DNA from: Rhodococcus qingshengii
Lineage (GTDB): Bacteria; Actinomycetota; Actinomycetes; Mycobacteriales; Mycobacteriaceae
Reading direction: 5' to 3'
Assembly: GCF_021025955.1 (NCBI RefSeq)
Contig: NZ_JAJNCL010000004.1
Span: 310,001-374,000, forward strand
Length of the DNA stretch: 64,000 nt
The position numbers were made by a program, and so were the translations under genes. The notes below the pieces were generated by a model that was not told the origin of the DNA, ran no database searches, and saw only the letters and a list, made by a program, of their open reading frames with translations. The first letter of the stretch is position 1, and each line of letters opens with the position of its first letter. Shown here one piece after another: positions 1 through 10,954 of the stretch.

Positions 1-284
1 GCTCTGAAAAGCTTCCGTTTATGTGCTCTGAGCGCCGGGTAGGCCCCTGAACACACCAACTGAATCGTTTCTGTGACATTTCTGACCGCACCCGATTACC
101 TGCAGGTGAACAGCCAGCGTTAACCTCAATACATAGGACACCCGGCGTCCGTGAAATCCACGTGAGTGGATGACGCGGCTGGACCCCGTCGAGAGGGGGA
201 CACCGGGATCGACTGGTATCGGGGCGCTGCAGTTCGCATCCGGTGTCACGAGAACCCGGTTCCGGCTCACCCCAGGAGAGTTTG

Positions 285-2114
<1,830 letters not shown>

Positions 2115-2140
2115 TAAACCGCCCCCGTATGTAGTGGCCT

Positions 2141-2180
2141 GATGCCGCATTGGTTCAATTTGATGAACCGATGCGGCATC
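2141..2180 (+). terminator. Hairpin terminator after pckG
   Basis: GATGCCGCAT pairs with ATGCGGCATC and the pairing continues inward (GGTTC/GAACC), giving a 16-bp stem with one G-T pair and an 8-nt loop. There is no U-tract, as is common for actinobacterial intrinsic terminators. Confidence 0.8.
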
Positions 2181-2279
2181 GGTCGTCTGTATGCCCTTGC
2201 CTGTAGCCGTAATGCAGTTCAGCCGTAAAGCAGTGATCAGCGAGCGGGTCGACACACTCGATCCTCAGGAGGACCAGAT

Positions 2280-3215
2280 ATGAGCGGGATCTACAACAAC
2301 GTGACCGAATTGGTCGGGCGCACCCCGATCGTGCGGCTCAACCGTCTGACCGAGGGCCTGGACGCACAGGTTGCCGTCAAGCTCGAGTTCTACAACCCGG
2401 CCAACAGCGTCAAGGACCGGATCGGCGTGGCAATCATCGATGCCGCCGAGAAGTCGGGTGCACTCAAGCCCGGTGGCACCATCGTCGAGGGCACCAGTGG
2501 TAACACCGGTATCGCCCTTGCCATGGTCGGTGCTGCCCGCGGCTACAAGGTCATCCTGACCATGCCCGAGACCATGTCCACCGAGCGTCGCGTGATGCTG
2601 CGTGCTTACGGCGCCGAGATCGTGCTGACCCCGGGCTCCGAGGGCATGGCCGGTGCGGTCGCCAAGGCCAAGGAAATCGTCGAGCAGACCGAGAACGCCG
2701 TCTCGGCCAGCCAGTTCGCGAACCCGGCCAACCCGGCCATCCACGAGGCCACGACGGGCGAAGAGGTCTGGGCAGACACCGACGGCGCCGTCGACATCTT
2801 CGTGTCCGGCATCGGCACCGGCGGCACCATCACCGGCGTCGGACGCACCCTTCGCAAGTACAAGCCCGAGGTCAAGATCGTCGGTGTCGAGCCCATCGAC
2901 TCGCCGATCCTCAACGGTGGCCAGCCCGGCCCCCACAAGATCCAGGGAATCGGCGCGAATTTCGTGCCCGACGTTCTCGATCGCGAGATCTACGACGAGA
3001 TCATCGACGTCTCGTTCCCCGATTCCATCGAGGTCGCTCGCGCACTCGGCACCAAGGAAGGCATCCTGGGCGGCATCTCGTCCGGAGCCATCGTCTGGGC
3101 AGCACTCGAGCTGGCGAAGCGTCCGGAAAACGCCGGCAAGCTGATCGTGGCTGTCGTGTGCGACTTCGGCGAGCGTTACATCTCCACCCCGCTGTTCGAA
3201 CACATCCGGGACTGA
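2280..3215 (+). CDS. cysK: Cysteine synthase A (O-acetylserine sulfhydrylase)
   Basis: PLP enzyme that makes L-cysteine from O-acetylserine and sulfide in the cytosol. The 311-residue product has the lysine that binds PLP in NPANSVKDR (Lys45), the phosphate/substrate loop TSGNTGIA and the glycine-rich [10 protein letters not shown] segment. An AGGAGG ribosome site stands 8 nt before the ATG. The serine acetyltransferase gene starts 5 nt after the stop, so the two genes form a cysKE operon that makes and consumes O-acetylserine and may form the cysteine synthase complex. The CysE C-terminus ends in isoleucine (AMYI), as expected for docking into the CysK active site. Confidence 0.96.
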   Translation: MSGIYNNVTELVGRTPIVRLNRLTEGLDAQVAVKLEFYNPANSVKDRIGVAIIDAAEKSGALKPGGTIVEGTSGNTGIALAMVGAARGYKVILTMPETMSTERRVMLRAYGAEIVLTPGSEGMAGAVAKAKEIVEQTENAVSASQFANPANPAIHEATTGEEVWADTDGAVDIFVSGIGTGGTITGVGRTLRKYKPEVKIVGVEPIDSPILNGGQPGPHKIQGIGANFVPDVLDREIYDEIIDVSFPDSIEVARALGTKEGILGGISSGAIVWAALELAKRPENAGKLIVAVVCDFGERYISTPLFEHIRD

Positions 3216-3220
3216 GACTT

Positions 3221-3799
3221 GTGAGTATCCTCGGGACAATTCGCGAGGACCTGCAGGCTGCGCGCGGTCAGGATCCTGCCGCGCGCAGCAATGTGGAGAA
3301 CGCGCTCGTTTATTCAGGGCTGCATGCCATTTGGGCGCATCGGGTTGCGCATCGCATGTGGGCCGTCCCCACCCTACGTGGCCCGGCGCGAGTGCTCTCG
3401 CAGCTGACACGCTTCGTCACCGGCATCGAGATCCATCCCGGTGCCACCATCGGTCGACGGTTCTTCATCGACCACGGCATGGGCGTCGTGATCGGGGAGA
3501 CAGCCGAAGTCGGTAACGACGTGATGCTCTATCACGGCGTCACTCTCGGTGGCCGCTCGCTCGAGCAGGTCAAGCGCCACCCGACTCTGGGTGACCGGGT
3601 CACAGTCGGCGCTGGTGCCAAGATCCTCGGGCCCGTCGTCATCGGTGAAGGTAGCGCTATCGGCGCCAATGCCGTTGTCACCAGGGATGTTCCGGCCGAA
3701 TCCATCGCGACCGGTATCCCGGCGGTGGCGCGGCCACGGACCACAAAGGAAAAACTGGTGGACCCGAACAGTTACATCGATCCTGCGATGTACATCTGA
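3221..3799 (+). CDS. cysE: Serine O-acetyltransferase
   Basis: Transfers acetyl from acetyl-CoA to L-serine, the first step of cysteine synthesis. The 192-residue product is the short form, with a brief alpha-helical N-terminus and a left-handed beta-helix of hexapeptide repeats. The catalytic segment [18 protein letters not shown] is at about residues 80-97 and is followed by YHGVTLGG. The GTG at 3221 sits 5 nt after the cysK stop, which suggests translational coupling. The C-terminal isoleucine fits cysteine synthase complex formation. A near-continuous hairpin follows at 3812-3847. Confidence 0.95.
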   Translation: MSILGTIREDLQAARGQDPAARSNVENALVYSGLHAIWAHRVAHRMWAVPTLRGPARVLSQLTRFVTGIEIHPGATIGRRFFIDHGMGVVIGETAEVGNDVMLYHGVTLGGRSLEQVKRHPTLGDRVTVGAGAKILGPVVIGEGSAIGANAVVTRDVPAESIATGIPAVARPRTTKEKLVDPNSYIDPAMYI

Positions 3800-3811
3800 A
3801 CGTATTCCTCG

Positions 3812-3847
3812 GATGGCCACCCCTCGTGTAGACGACGGGTGGCCATC
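3812..3847. terminator. Bidirectional terminator between cysE and a small membrane protein gene
   Basis: GATGGCCACCC pairs with GGGTGGCCATC. Inside it TCGT pairs with ACGA around a GTAG loop, with one C-C mismatch between the two helices. The two flanking genes converge on it. Confidence 0.8.
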
Positions 3848-3856
3848 GGCGTCTGT

Positions 3857-4165
3857 TCAGGCTCGCGTCAGGTGCCACCCGCGGCGTCCCAGTGCGACGG
3901 CCGTCGCAGCGCCCATTGCCGCCCCGATCAGGGGATAGCAAGCGAGAATTAGCCACTGGGGCGAGTTGTCTGGAAGCGCCATGTAGGAGATGTCTAGGCT
4001 CGACTCGTAGTCGCGACTCATCTGCACACCCCGGATCGGTTCGTACGCACCCTGATAGACGATGGTCTTGTCAGGGCTGGTCAACACGTCGATCAGACTG
4101 CCCACCAGGGGAATTCCTCCGACGACAAATCCCAGAACCGCCAGAATCACGATCAGTGCGCGCAT
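3857..4165 (-). CDS. Small two-pass membrane protein of unknown function
   Basis: A 102-residue product that I do not recognise as a named family. Residues 2-24 and about 70-92 are hydrophobic and likely span the membrane. Between them is a polar loop of roughly 45 residues, rich in Tyr, Asp and Ser. The C-terminus is short and basic. It is transcribed away from the CDF exporter start region, 28 nt downstream of that gene's stop and on the same strand, so it may be the last gene of that unit. Confidence 0.7.
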   Translation of the reverse strand: MRALIVILAVLGFVVGGIPLVGSLIDVLTSPDKTIVYQGAYEPIRGVQMSRDYESSLDISYMALPDNSPQWLILACYPLIGAAMGAATAVALGRRGWHLTRA

Positions 4166-4193
4166 CGAAAGAGCCTATCGCCCGGCCGGAAGT

Positions 4194-5153
4194 TCAGACT
4201 GTGATCGACGGTTCTTCGGGCGTCGAGAGGGTCAGGATTGCCCGCACGACGCGTGGGCTCTGCTCGAGTGAGCGTTCGAGTGCGCGCAACGTGTGGGCCA
4301 CTCGCGATTCCGCGTAGTCGCCGACCAGGTCGACGCTGGCCACCAGGTACACCTGCCGCGGCCCGAGGTATTCCATGCGCAGGAACGTGATTCGGTTGAT
4401 CTCGGGCAGTTGGGTGAGAGCCTCGACGGCTGCTGCCCGCAGCGTCGGCGATGCCTCTTCGCCGACCAGGAAGCGGCGGTTGCGATCGATCAGGATGATC
4501 GCGATGACCCCGAGGAGAATGCCGACGAAGATGGAGCCGAGGGCGTCGGGGATCGGTGAACCGGTGATCTGGTGCAATAGAACACCGACGAACGCGATGA
4601 CCAAACCGATAAGTGCCGCAGCGTCTTCGGCGAACACGGCCCGGGTCGTCGGGTCGGATGTGTTGAGCGCCTGGGCCATGACGTCGCGGTTCACGGCGGA
4701 CGCTTCGGTTCGGAGTTGTTTGTACGCCTGCCGGAACGAGATGCCTTCGAGGATGAACGAGACGCCGAGGACTGCGTAGGCGACACCGAAGTCGGTGGCC
4801 GGTTCGGAATGGAACAGTTCCTGGATGCCGTGGGTGATCGACACACCTGCGCCGAGCGCAAAAAGTCCGAGGGCGGCGAACATCGACCAGATGTAGGCCT
4901 CCCGGCCGTACCCGAGTGGCTGATCTCGGTCGGGAACCCTCTTCGAGCGGCGGTTCGCGATCAGCAGCAGCACTTCGTTGCCGGTATCGGCCCAGGAGTG
5001 GGTGGCCTCGGCGACCATCGAGGCAGATCCGGTGACGATGGCGGCCGCGGTCTTGGCCCCGGCGATCAGTGCGTTCGCCGCAAACGCCAGTACGACTGTC
5101 GTGGTGCTCTCGTCGCCGTTTCCCGTCGGCTCGGCCTTGGGTTCGATACTCAC
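4194..5153 (-). CDS. Cation diffusion facilitator family metal exporter
   Basis: A proton-coupled exporter of divalent metals (Zn, Mn, Fe or Co; the substrate cannot be read from sequence) in the cytoplasmic membrane. The 319-residue product has the CDF hallmark SMVAEATHSWADTGNE at about residues 40-55, in which the conserved HSxxD supplies metal ligands. It has about six hydrophobic segments and a cytoplasmic C-terminal domain from about residue 230. I chose the GTG at 5153 because the product then begins just before the family's start and avoids a 27-residue basic extension that would overlap the hydrolase gene. The upstream hydrolase ends only 10 nt before it, on the same strand. Confidence 0.85.
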   Translation of the reverse strand: MSIEPKAEPTGNGDESTTTVVLAFAANALIAGAKTAAAIVTGSASMVAEATHSWADTGNEVLLLIANRRSKRVPDRDQPLGYGREAYIWSMFAALGLFALGAGVSITHGIQELFHSEPATDFGVAYAVLGVSFILEGISFRQAYKQLRTEASAVNRDVMAQALNTSDPTTRAVFAEDAAALIGLVIAFVGVLLHQITGSPIPDALGSIFVGILLGVIAIILIDRNRRFLVGEEASPTLRAAAVEALTQLPEINRITFLRMEYLGPRQVYLVASVDLVGDYAESRVAHTLRALERSLEQSPRVVRAILTLSTPEEPSITV

Positions 5154-5163
5154 GAACTTCAGG

Positions 5164-6102
5164 CTAGGCGGGTGACGACGGTTTCGTGTGGTGACGCTCG
5201 GCGACGGAGCGCAGCAGTGTGTCGACGGCGTCATGGAACTGCGTCAGGCCCGGCTCTTCGACGGGAAAGTGCCCGCACCCGTTCAGCATCACGGATTCGG
5301 TGGGGGCGTTGATGCGGTGGAGGAACTGCAGACTCAGTTCGGGCGGTGTCCATCGGTCGTCGGCCGGGTGGGTGAGCAGGACGGGCGTCGTCCGAAATGA
5401 TTCGGGCGCGGTGTGCTCGAACGAGAAGTAGCTGCTGAGGAATCCGAGTGGCACCCGAACACCGCCACCGTGCGGATCGGTTGCGCACAGCGTCGCAAGT
5501 TCACGGTTGCTGCTCATGTTCGCGACGTCTGCGACCCAACGTATGGGCACGCGGATACGGCCCACCAGTCGTTCAGTGCGGCGCATCAGGGGAGCGCCGT
5601 AGACACCCATCGGGCCGAACCGCGCCGCGGCAGCTCGGGCCGACGGATTCGAGGGATCGAGCAGACAGGTGGCGACGACAGCGTCGGCCAGACCGGTCCG
5701 CGCGGCTACCTCGTAGGCCAGCAGACCGCCGATGCTGGCTCCCAGCAGTACCAGCGGCCGATCATCGGCTGCCTTCTCGGCTCGGACGAGATCGCAGAGG
5801 AGATCGACCCACTGCTCGTACCGGATGCCGGCGGGATCGGCTGCGACGGTGTCGCCGTACAGCGGAAGATCGGGGAAGAGGACTTCGGCTCCGAGCTTCA
5901 CGCCGATCCCGGCGAACGGCCACAACGCGCCCGAGTACCCGCCGGCGCCGTGGACACCGAGAACCCGAACCGGCGCGTCTGGAACCACTGCCCGTGCGAC
6001 GTGGACGGTGTTGCCGTTCCACTCCCACCACGTCGGGGTCGGCGCCGGCATGTGGTCGGTGTACCGGTCGGGCATAAACTTCGAGTAATCGGCGCTGGTC
6101 AC
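5164..6102 (-). CDS. Alpha/beta hydrolase
   Basis: A 312-residue cytosolic hydrolase with an unidentified ester or amide substrate. The oxyanion segment GVHGAGGYSG lies near residue 50 and the nucleophile elbow GASIGG near residue 122. An acid in HPADDRWTP and the His in NGCGHFPVEE complete a plausible Ser-Asp-His triad. It is divergent from the TetR gene at 6155, only 52 bp apart, so that regulator is the natural candidate to control it. It is followed closely by the CDF exporter gene, though I see no functional link between them. Confidence 0.85.
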   Translation of the reverse strand: MTSADYSKFMPDRYTDHMPAPTPTWWEWNGNTVHVARAVVPDAPVRVLGVHGAGGYSGALWPFAGIGVKLGAEVLFPDLPLYGDTVAADPAGIRYEQWVDLLCDLVRAEKAADDRPLVLLGASIGGLLAYEVAARTGLADAVVATCLLDPSNPSARAAAARFGPMGVYGAPLMRRTERLVGRIRVPIRWVADVANMSSNRELATLCATDPHGGGVRVPLGFLSSYFSFEHTAPESFRTTPVLLTHPADDRWTPPELSLQFLHRINAPTESVMLNGCGHFPVEEPGLTQFHDAVDTLLRSVAERHHTKPSSPA

Positions 6103-6154
6103 CTACACAATTCTCGGTACCCGCGTCGCGGCTGACAACTCGCATCGGAGGACC

Positions 6155-6772
6155 GTGTCGACTCGGCGGAAAAGGCCCTCCCAGCAGCGCTCGAGGGCTA
6201 CCTACGACGCGATCCTGGAGGCAGCTACTCGCGTTTTCGCGTCGGAGGGCATGGCGGCGACCACCAACCGGATCGCTGACGAGGCAGGGGTGTCGGTGGG
6301 CTCGCTCTACCAGTATTTCGGCGACAAGTACGAGATCCTCTCGGAGTTGGCGAACCGTCACGTGAGTGCTGCGCGGGAAAGTTTTGCGGTCTGCCTTGCC
6401 GACATCGTCGAGCGCGAACTCTCCCTGGACGAGGCCGTCCGGATGTTGGTGGAGTGCGCGGTCGAAGTGAACAGTAAGCCGCGAGAGTTCTTTCACCTGC
6501 TCTACGATCAGGTTCCGCGTACGCGTGAGCTCATCGAGCAGGTCGAAGGAATGAATCAGCAACTGGTACTAAGTTTTTCGGTTTACTTGCAGAGCCGCGG
6601 TTTCAGTGCGGACGATGCGTTGTTGACGTCGCGGCTGACTGTGACTGCCGTGGACAGTCAGGTGCATCGGGTTGTGCTGGAATCGGATTCACCCGAAGAA
6701 CTTCGAGTGCGAACGGAAGCCGTCGTGCGGCATACGAGATCGATGATCGCGTCTGCCCAGAACTTGCAGTGA
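6155..6772 (+). CDS. TetR family transcriptional regulator
   Basis: A 205-residue DNA-binding repressor type. An N-terminal helix-turn-helix runs from about residue 15 to 60 (ADEAGVSVGSLYQYFGDKYE), followed by a variable ligand-binding domain. A GTG start with GGAG 7 nt upstream is used. It is divergent from the alpha/beta hydrolase, and the 52-bp gap must hold both promoters. The ligand is unknown. Confidence 0.9.
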   Translation: MSTRRKRPSQQRSRATYDAILEAATRVFASEGMAATTNRIADEAGVSVGSLYQYFGDKYEILSELANRHVSAARESFAVCLADIVERELSLDEAVRMLVECAVEVNSKPREFFHLLYDQVPRTRELIEQVEGMNQQLVLSFSVYLQSRGFSADDALLTSRLTVTAVDSQVHRVVLESDSPEELRVRTEAVVRHTRSMIASAQNLQ

Positions 6773-6776
6773 AAAC

Positions 6777-6817
6777 ACAGAACCCGCTGGGCGCGAAGTG
6801 CGCTCAGCGGGTTCTGT
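6777..6817. terminator. Strong bidirectional hairpin terminator
   Basis: ACAGAACCCGCTG pairs with CAGCGGGTTCTGT, extended inward by a G-T pair and GCGC/GCGC around a 5-nt loop (18 pairs in all). T-rich sequence follows in both directions. It separates the TetR gene from the converging 34-codon gene. Confidence 0.88.
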
Positions 6818-6826
6818 TGTCCTGTC

Positions 6827-6931
6827 TCAGGAACCGAACGGAAGGGTTCCCGGCGGGATCTGGTATCCACTGCTGCCGACGGAGGCGCTGCCCCAGAGTG
6901 CGAGGAAAGCGTTGATGGCGTTGGTGAGCAT
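6827..6931 (-). CDS. 34-residue hydrophobic/amphipathic peptide, unknown
   Basis: A 35-codon frame starting MLTNAINAFLALWGSAS and ending PPGTLPFGS. AAAGGA stands about 8 nt before the ATG, and a strong terminator begins 10 nt after the stop, so the gene has its own expression signals. The first half could form one amphipathic or hydrophobic helix with a Trp at position 13; the second half is Gly/Ser/Pro rich. There is no cleavable signal peptide. I do not recognise a family. Possibilities include a cell-wall-associated small protein or a regulatory peptide. Confidence 0.55.
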   Translation of the reverse strand: MLTNAINAFLALWGSASVGSSGYQIPPGTLPFGS

Positions 6932-7024
6932 ATGAATGTCCTTTGTGAGATGACTGATTCGTTTTCGACGGTACCGGGTGGATCTGTGGATTCGCTGGGA
7001 GTTGGCACCCTTCTGACGGGGTTA

Positions 7025-7054
7025 GCACCCGTTCCGGCAGGTCGGAACGGGTGC
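7025..7054 (-). terminator. Hairpin downstream of the aldehyde dehydrogenase operon
   Basis: GCACCCGTTCCG pairs perfectly with CGGAACGGGTGC around a 6-nt loop, 35 nt after the dehydrogenase stop. A competing pairing (7001-7010 with 7049-7058) shares its bases, so this may be an attenuator-like element and not only a terminator. Confidence 0.65.
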
Positions 7055-7088
7055 CAACTGTCAGCAAAGGGTGCTGGCCTCGGGTGGG

Positions 7089-8534
7089 TCAGCCCACGTA
7101 GCCGGGCGGCATGAGTACGGACTTGGTCTCGCAGAAGGCTTCGAGGCCCTCAGGCCCGTTCTCGCGACCGATACCGGAGTTCTTGTACCCGCCGAACGGT
7201 GATCCGGGATCGAAGGCGTACCAGTTGATCGCATAGGTACCCGTGCGGATCTGCGCGGCAACTTCGAGGCCGTGATCGATGTCGGTGGTCCAGACTGATC
7301 CGGCGAGGCCGTAATCCGAATCGTTGGCGATCTTGATGGCCTCGTCCTCGGAGTCGTACGGGATCACCGAGAGAACGGGGCCGAAGATCTCCTCACGTGC
7401 GATCGTCATCGAGTTGTCCACGTCGGCGAAGATCGTCGGCTCGACGTACCAGCCCTTGTCCAGGCCGGCGGGACGTCCACCACCGAGTACGACGCGTGCG
7501 CCTTCTTCCTTGCCCTTGGCGATGTAGCCCTCGACGCGCTCGCGCTGCTTCTCGGAGATCAGCGGGCCGAGTTGTGCTGCGGGATCGGACGGATCGCCGA
7601 CGGTCATGAAGCCTGCAGCGGTCTTCATTCCCTCGATGACCTCGTCGTAACGCGAACGGGGAGCGAGGATTCGGGTCTGAGCGACACAGGCCTGGCCGGT
7701 GTTCATCAGGCCGGACATGACGAGCATCGGCATTCCGGCGGCGATGTCGGCGTCCTCGAGGATGATCGCGGCGGACTTGCCACCCAGTTCGAGCGAGCAG
7801 CGCTTGAGGTTCTGCGCGGCGATGGCACCGATCTTGCGGCCGACGGCACTGGATCCGGTGAAGGTGATCTTGTCGATGCCCGCATGAGAGACCAGGTATT
7901 CGCCGGTCTCGGCTCCGCCGGGGAGCACGGAGATGACCCCTTCGGGAACACCTGCCTCGGTGAAGATCTCGGCGATCACGTGGACGGAGAGAGGGGATTC
8001 GGGCGCGGGCTTGAGCAGTACGGTGCAGCCGGCGAGCAGTGCGGGTGCCAGCTTGTTGATCGCCAGGAACAGCGGGACGTTCCAGGCCAGCACGGCGGCG
8101 ACGACGCCGACGGGCTCACGGGTCACCTTGGTCTGCCCGAATGCGCCGGTGCGCTTCTCTTCCCACGCGAACTTGTCGGCCAGCTCGGCGTAGTAGCCCA
8201 GCGTCGCCATCGACGGGGTCTGCTGCATCATGCCGACCATGGCGGGCGGCTGGCCCATCTCGTTGGAGATGAGCTGGTTGATTTCCGCGCTGCGCTCTTC
8301 GATCAGCTTGGCGGCCTTGGCGAGGATCGCGCCGCGCTCGGCGGGGGTGGTGCGTGACCACGGTCCCTCGAACGCCGCGCGGGCTGCGGACACGGCCGCG
8401 TCGATGTCTGCCGGTGCTGCTATGGGACAGCTGCCGACGCGCTCCTCCGTTGCGGGAGAGAACACTTCGAGTACCTGGTCGGTGGCCGGGGCCACCCATG
8501 CTCCACCGATGTAGAGCTTGTCGTAGTCAGTCAT
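7089..8534 (-). CDS. NAD(P)-dependent aldehyde dehydrogenase (Rv0223c-like)
   Basis: Oxidises an aldehyde to the acid in the cytosol. The 481-residue product has full family length. It carries the cofactor segment FTGSSAVGR, the general-base Glu in LELGGKS and the catalytic Cys in NTGQACVAQ at about residue 283. The ATG at 8534 has GAGG upstream; an earlier in-frame ATG would overlap the previous gene and has no ribosome site. It is the last gene of a three-gene minus-strand operon, 4 nt after the hypothetical gene. The M. tuberculosis counterpart is probably Rv0223c, which also adjoins the methyltransferase Rv0224c. Substrate unknown; the KstR-like site upstream hints at steroid or lipid-derived aldehydes. 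Confidence 0.93.
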   Translation of the reverse strand: MTDYDKLYIGGAWVAPATDQVLEVFSPATEERVGSCPIAAPADIDAAVSAARAAFEGPWSRTTPAERGAILAKAAKLIEERSAEINQLISNEMGQPPAMVGMMQQTPSMATLGYYAELADKFAWEEKRTGAFGQTKVTREPVGVVAAVLAWNVPLFLAINKLAPALLAGCTVLLKPAPESPLSVHVIAEIFTEAGVPEGVISVLPGGAETGEYLVSHAGIDKITFTGSSAVGRKIGAIAAQNLKRCSLELGGKSAAIILEDADIAAGMPMLVMSGLMNTGQACVAQTRILAPRSRYDEVIEGMKTAAGFMTVGDPSDPAAQLGPLISEKQRERVEGYIAKGKEEGARVVLGGGRPAGLDKGWYVEPTIFADVDNSMTIAREEIFGPVLSVIPYDSEDEAIKIANDSDYGLAGSVWTTDIDHGLEVAAQIRTGTYAINWYAFDPGSPFGGYKNSGIGRENGPEGLEAFCETKSVLMPPGYVG

Positions 8535-8538
8535 CAAT

Positions 8539-9708
8539 TCATTCCTCGGTGTTGTCGGTCGCCGCGAGGGCATACGCGTCGTCTGCCTGTGCGGTGTCGG
8601 TGAAACTGGTGAATCCGTATTTCTCGTGCGGTCCGATGGCGGCTACCTCGAAAAGGCCGGTGCCGGTATGGGTATTCGTGCCTTCGGTGAGCGTGAAGGA
8701 CGCGAGGTTGTCGACGGGGGAGAACATGCGTTGGAACGGTTCGATCTCGTGGACCTTGTGGCGCAGTCCCTGTACGACGAGTTCGCCCTGCCACATTCCG
8801 TGACGCCAGTCCTGTTCGAGCCCGTAGCCGGTGCCGATTCCGATGTAGTTGGCCAGCAACAGTTCGCAGGTGACGGTGAGGACTTCACCGCCTGGCCGGT
8901 GAAAGGTGATGGTCGCTCCGGTGACATCGCGGGTGTCGGGGCAGAACGTCAGTTCGTGTTCGGGCCGGCCGAGCCATTCGTTGTCCCTGGCTTCGTCCGG
9001 CCACACTCGCATGGCTTCTTCGACGATGCGCCTGCCCTGCTCGTCTTCCTGCATGATCACCGAGATCGTGAACTCGTCGAACTGCATGACCGCGTAGATC
9101 CAGAAGAAGTTCTGGATTCCGTCGACGGCGCGTCTGCCTTGCGGTTCGGCTTCTCCGACCGGACGCACACCCCACGAGCGGTCGCGGTTACCTCGCCACG
9201 TCTTCGGGTCGATCGCGAACTTGTCCCCGTCGACGGTGAGCGATCCGGTCCACGTGCCGGTCTGCAGGAAGCGTGAGGTGTCGAACGTGACTCGTTCGAG
9301 TTGACGGCGAAAGTGCTTGGGCTCGAGCGCCGCCGGGATGGTGGCATCGAAGGTGATGTCGAAGGAGAGATCGTATTCGCTGCCCGCTTCGAGGACGACG
9401 CGGAGCTTCTGAAGTCCTTCCAGCACTTCGATGCGCAAAGGTCCGACGGTGGTGTCGGTACGGTCGGCGCCCAGCGCCTTCGACATGCGAGCAACGATGT
9501 GGTCGTCACTGCGGCGAAGCACAGCGAATGCGTCCATGACGCCGAGGTTGGGGTACTGGCCGAGTCCGACGATGAGGAACACGTCGGGGGATTCGGTGGG
9601 GTAGCAGTTGAAGTAGTAGCGGTCGTAGAAGTTTCGATCCGAGGTGGCTACGTGACGGATCGGTTCGGCGATCTGGTGAACGGGATAGTCGTCCATCGGT
9701 GAGAGCAT
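8539..9708 (-). CDS. Conserved hypothetical protein, possibly AttH/hydroxyneurosporene-synthase-like
   Basis: A 389-residue soluble product without signal peptide or membrane segment. It is rich in aromatic residues and beta-strand-like stretches (YDLSFDITFDATIP, FFWIYAVMQFDEFTISVIM). This resembles lipocalin-type repeat proteins of the AttH/CrtC kind, but I can only suggest that fold. The start lies 1 nt after the stop of the phosphotransferase-like gene and the stop lies 4 nt before the dehydrogenase, so the three genes are translated from one message. A second in-frame ATG at 9696 is an alternative start. Confidence 0.8.
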   Translation of the reverse strand: MLSPMDDYPVHQIAEPIRHVATSDRNFYDRYYFNCYPTESPDVFLIVGLGQYPNLGVMDAFAVLRRSDDHIVARMSKALGADRTDTTVGPLRIEVLEGLQKLRVVLEAGSEYDLSFDITFDATIPAALEPKHFRRQLERVTFDTSRFLQTGTWTGSLTVDGDKFAIDPKTWRGNRDRSWGVRPVGEAEPQGRRAVDGIQNFFWIYAVMQFDEFTISVIMQEDEQGRRIVEEAMRVWPDEARDNEWLGRPEHELTFCPDTRDVTGATITFHRPGGEVLTVTCELLLANYIGIGTGYGLEQDWRHGMWQGELVVQGLRHKVHEIEPFQRMFSPVDNLASFTLTEGTNTHTGTGLFEVAAIGPHEKYGFTSFTDTAQADDAYALAATDNTEE

Positions 9709-9709
9709 G

Positions 9710-10897
9710 TCAGGTGAGCCTCTCCCAGTAGGTACCGTCCAGCATGGCGGCCAGCGAAGCGCGGTGCATGATCATGTCGTCAGGGTCTTCGGGTCGCTGC
9801 GACTGTCCGAAAGCTATGGCGCGGGCCTGGATTCGCCACATGATCACCGCCTGGCGAAGTGCAGCGTACGTAACGTAGAACTCCAGATCGTGTGGGATGC
9901 GGCCGGTGATCTCGGCGTAGGTCTGCGCGAGATCCGGCAGTCTCAGGAAGTCGGGAAGGCCGGGTAGGTTCGCCAGGCCGGCGATGTCCTCGAAGAACCT
10001 GTGCAGGAATGCCATCCAGCCCAGATCCATCTCCCGCGGGCCGAGAGTTGCCATTTCCCAGTCGAGTACGGCTACCGGCGCGAAGTCCTGGTACATGACG
10101 TTCCCGATGCGCGAGTCGCCCCAACAGAGCACCGCCGGCGAATCGTCCGCGGGATTGTTCTCCTCGATCCAGTCGAGGGCACGTTCGATGAGCGGTGATC
10201 TGATGCCGTCGGAGACCACCCACTCGTAGTACGCGCGCTGCTCGGCGATGTGTGCTGTGAATGCTTCTCGTGCAGTCGTTCCCGAATTGGGGAGTCGGAG
10301 GAAGTCGAAACGCTCCCAAGGCTTGTCGATGTCATGCAATTGAGCCAGGACGTCGACCGAGTTCTGCTGGAGGGTCTTTCGTTGCTCGGGGGACGCTTCG
10401 GTGACCCACGATCCGAAGTTGTACGGCATGACGTCAGGTGGCACCTCGCCGGAGATGCGTTCCATCACGAAGAACGGCGCACCCAACGCGTCCGGGTCGG
10501 ATTCGGACCAGTACACCGCAGGCACGGGCACCGCCGAGTGCTCGCGCACCTGTGCCATGGTGCGGAACTGGGATTCGAGGTCGTACGTCGGAAAGACCGG
10601 CATGGTCGATTCCGTCGGCGCTACCCGGGCGACCAAGGGATGATGATCGCCGTCCCATGTGGCGTCGAAGAGAATGGTTTCGCTGGACATGCCGTTGGCT
10701 GCGGGCAAGGTGACGTCGGCGACGGTCACGGTCGATCCGGGCGGCACCTTTCCCGCCATCCACCGTTCCAGTCGTTCACGGAGGTCTTCGGTGTCGCGGA
10801 GGGAATCACTCGGTCGGGCGACCTGGGCGTGATGCTCGGCTTCTTCTGTCGAAGAAACGGTCGAGGCAACGTCAGATGAGGAAGCGTCTGGGCTCAC
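9710..10897 (-). CDS. Aminoglycoside-phosphotransferase-like (APH family) protein
   Basis: A protein-kinase-like fold enzyme of the APH family. Many actinobacterial members sit in lipid or steroid catabolic operons and act on something other than antibiotics. The 395-residue product has the catalytic-loop segment CWGDSRIGNVMY and the metal-binding Asp in VAVLDWEMATLG (DWE), plus the ATP-binding lobe near residues 65-130 (LVARVAP contributes no obvious Lys; the lobe is less conserved). AAGGAGGT overlaps the first GTG (10903) and stands 5 nt before the second GTG (10897), so the second is the better start. It heads the three-gene operon and is preceded by a KstR-type palindrome at 10955-10968. 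Confidence 0.85.
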   Translation of the reverse strand: MSPDASSSDVASTVSSTEEAEHHAQVARPSDSLRDTEDLRERLERWMAGKVPPGSTVTVADVTLPAANGMSSETILFDATWDGDHHPLVARVAPTESTMPVFPTYDLESQFRTMAQVREHSAVPVPAVYWSESDPDALGAPFFVMERISGEVPPDVMPYNFGSWVTEASPEQRKTLQQNSVDVLAQLHDIDKPWERFDFLRLPNSGTTAREAFTAHIAEQRAYYEWVVSDGIRSPLIERALDWIEENNPADDSPAVLCWGDSRIGNVMYQDFAPVAVLDWEMATLGPREMDLGWMAFLHRFFEDIAGLANLPGLPDFLRLPDLAQTYAEITGRIPHDLEFYVTYAALRQAVIMWRIQARAIAFGQSQRPEDPDDMIMHRASLAAMLDGTYWERLT

Positions 10898-10954
10898 GGT
10901 CACCTCCTTCCCATAGGTGTCACGCGCAGTGCCCGTAACGGTGTGAGTCAGAAC

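Noticed and set aside
2265..3410. 381-codon antisense frame over cysK and cysE
   Set aside because: Shadow of two certain genes; no domain and no ribosome site.
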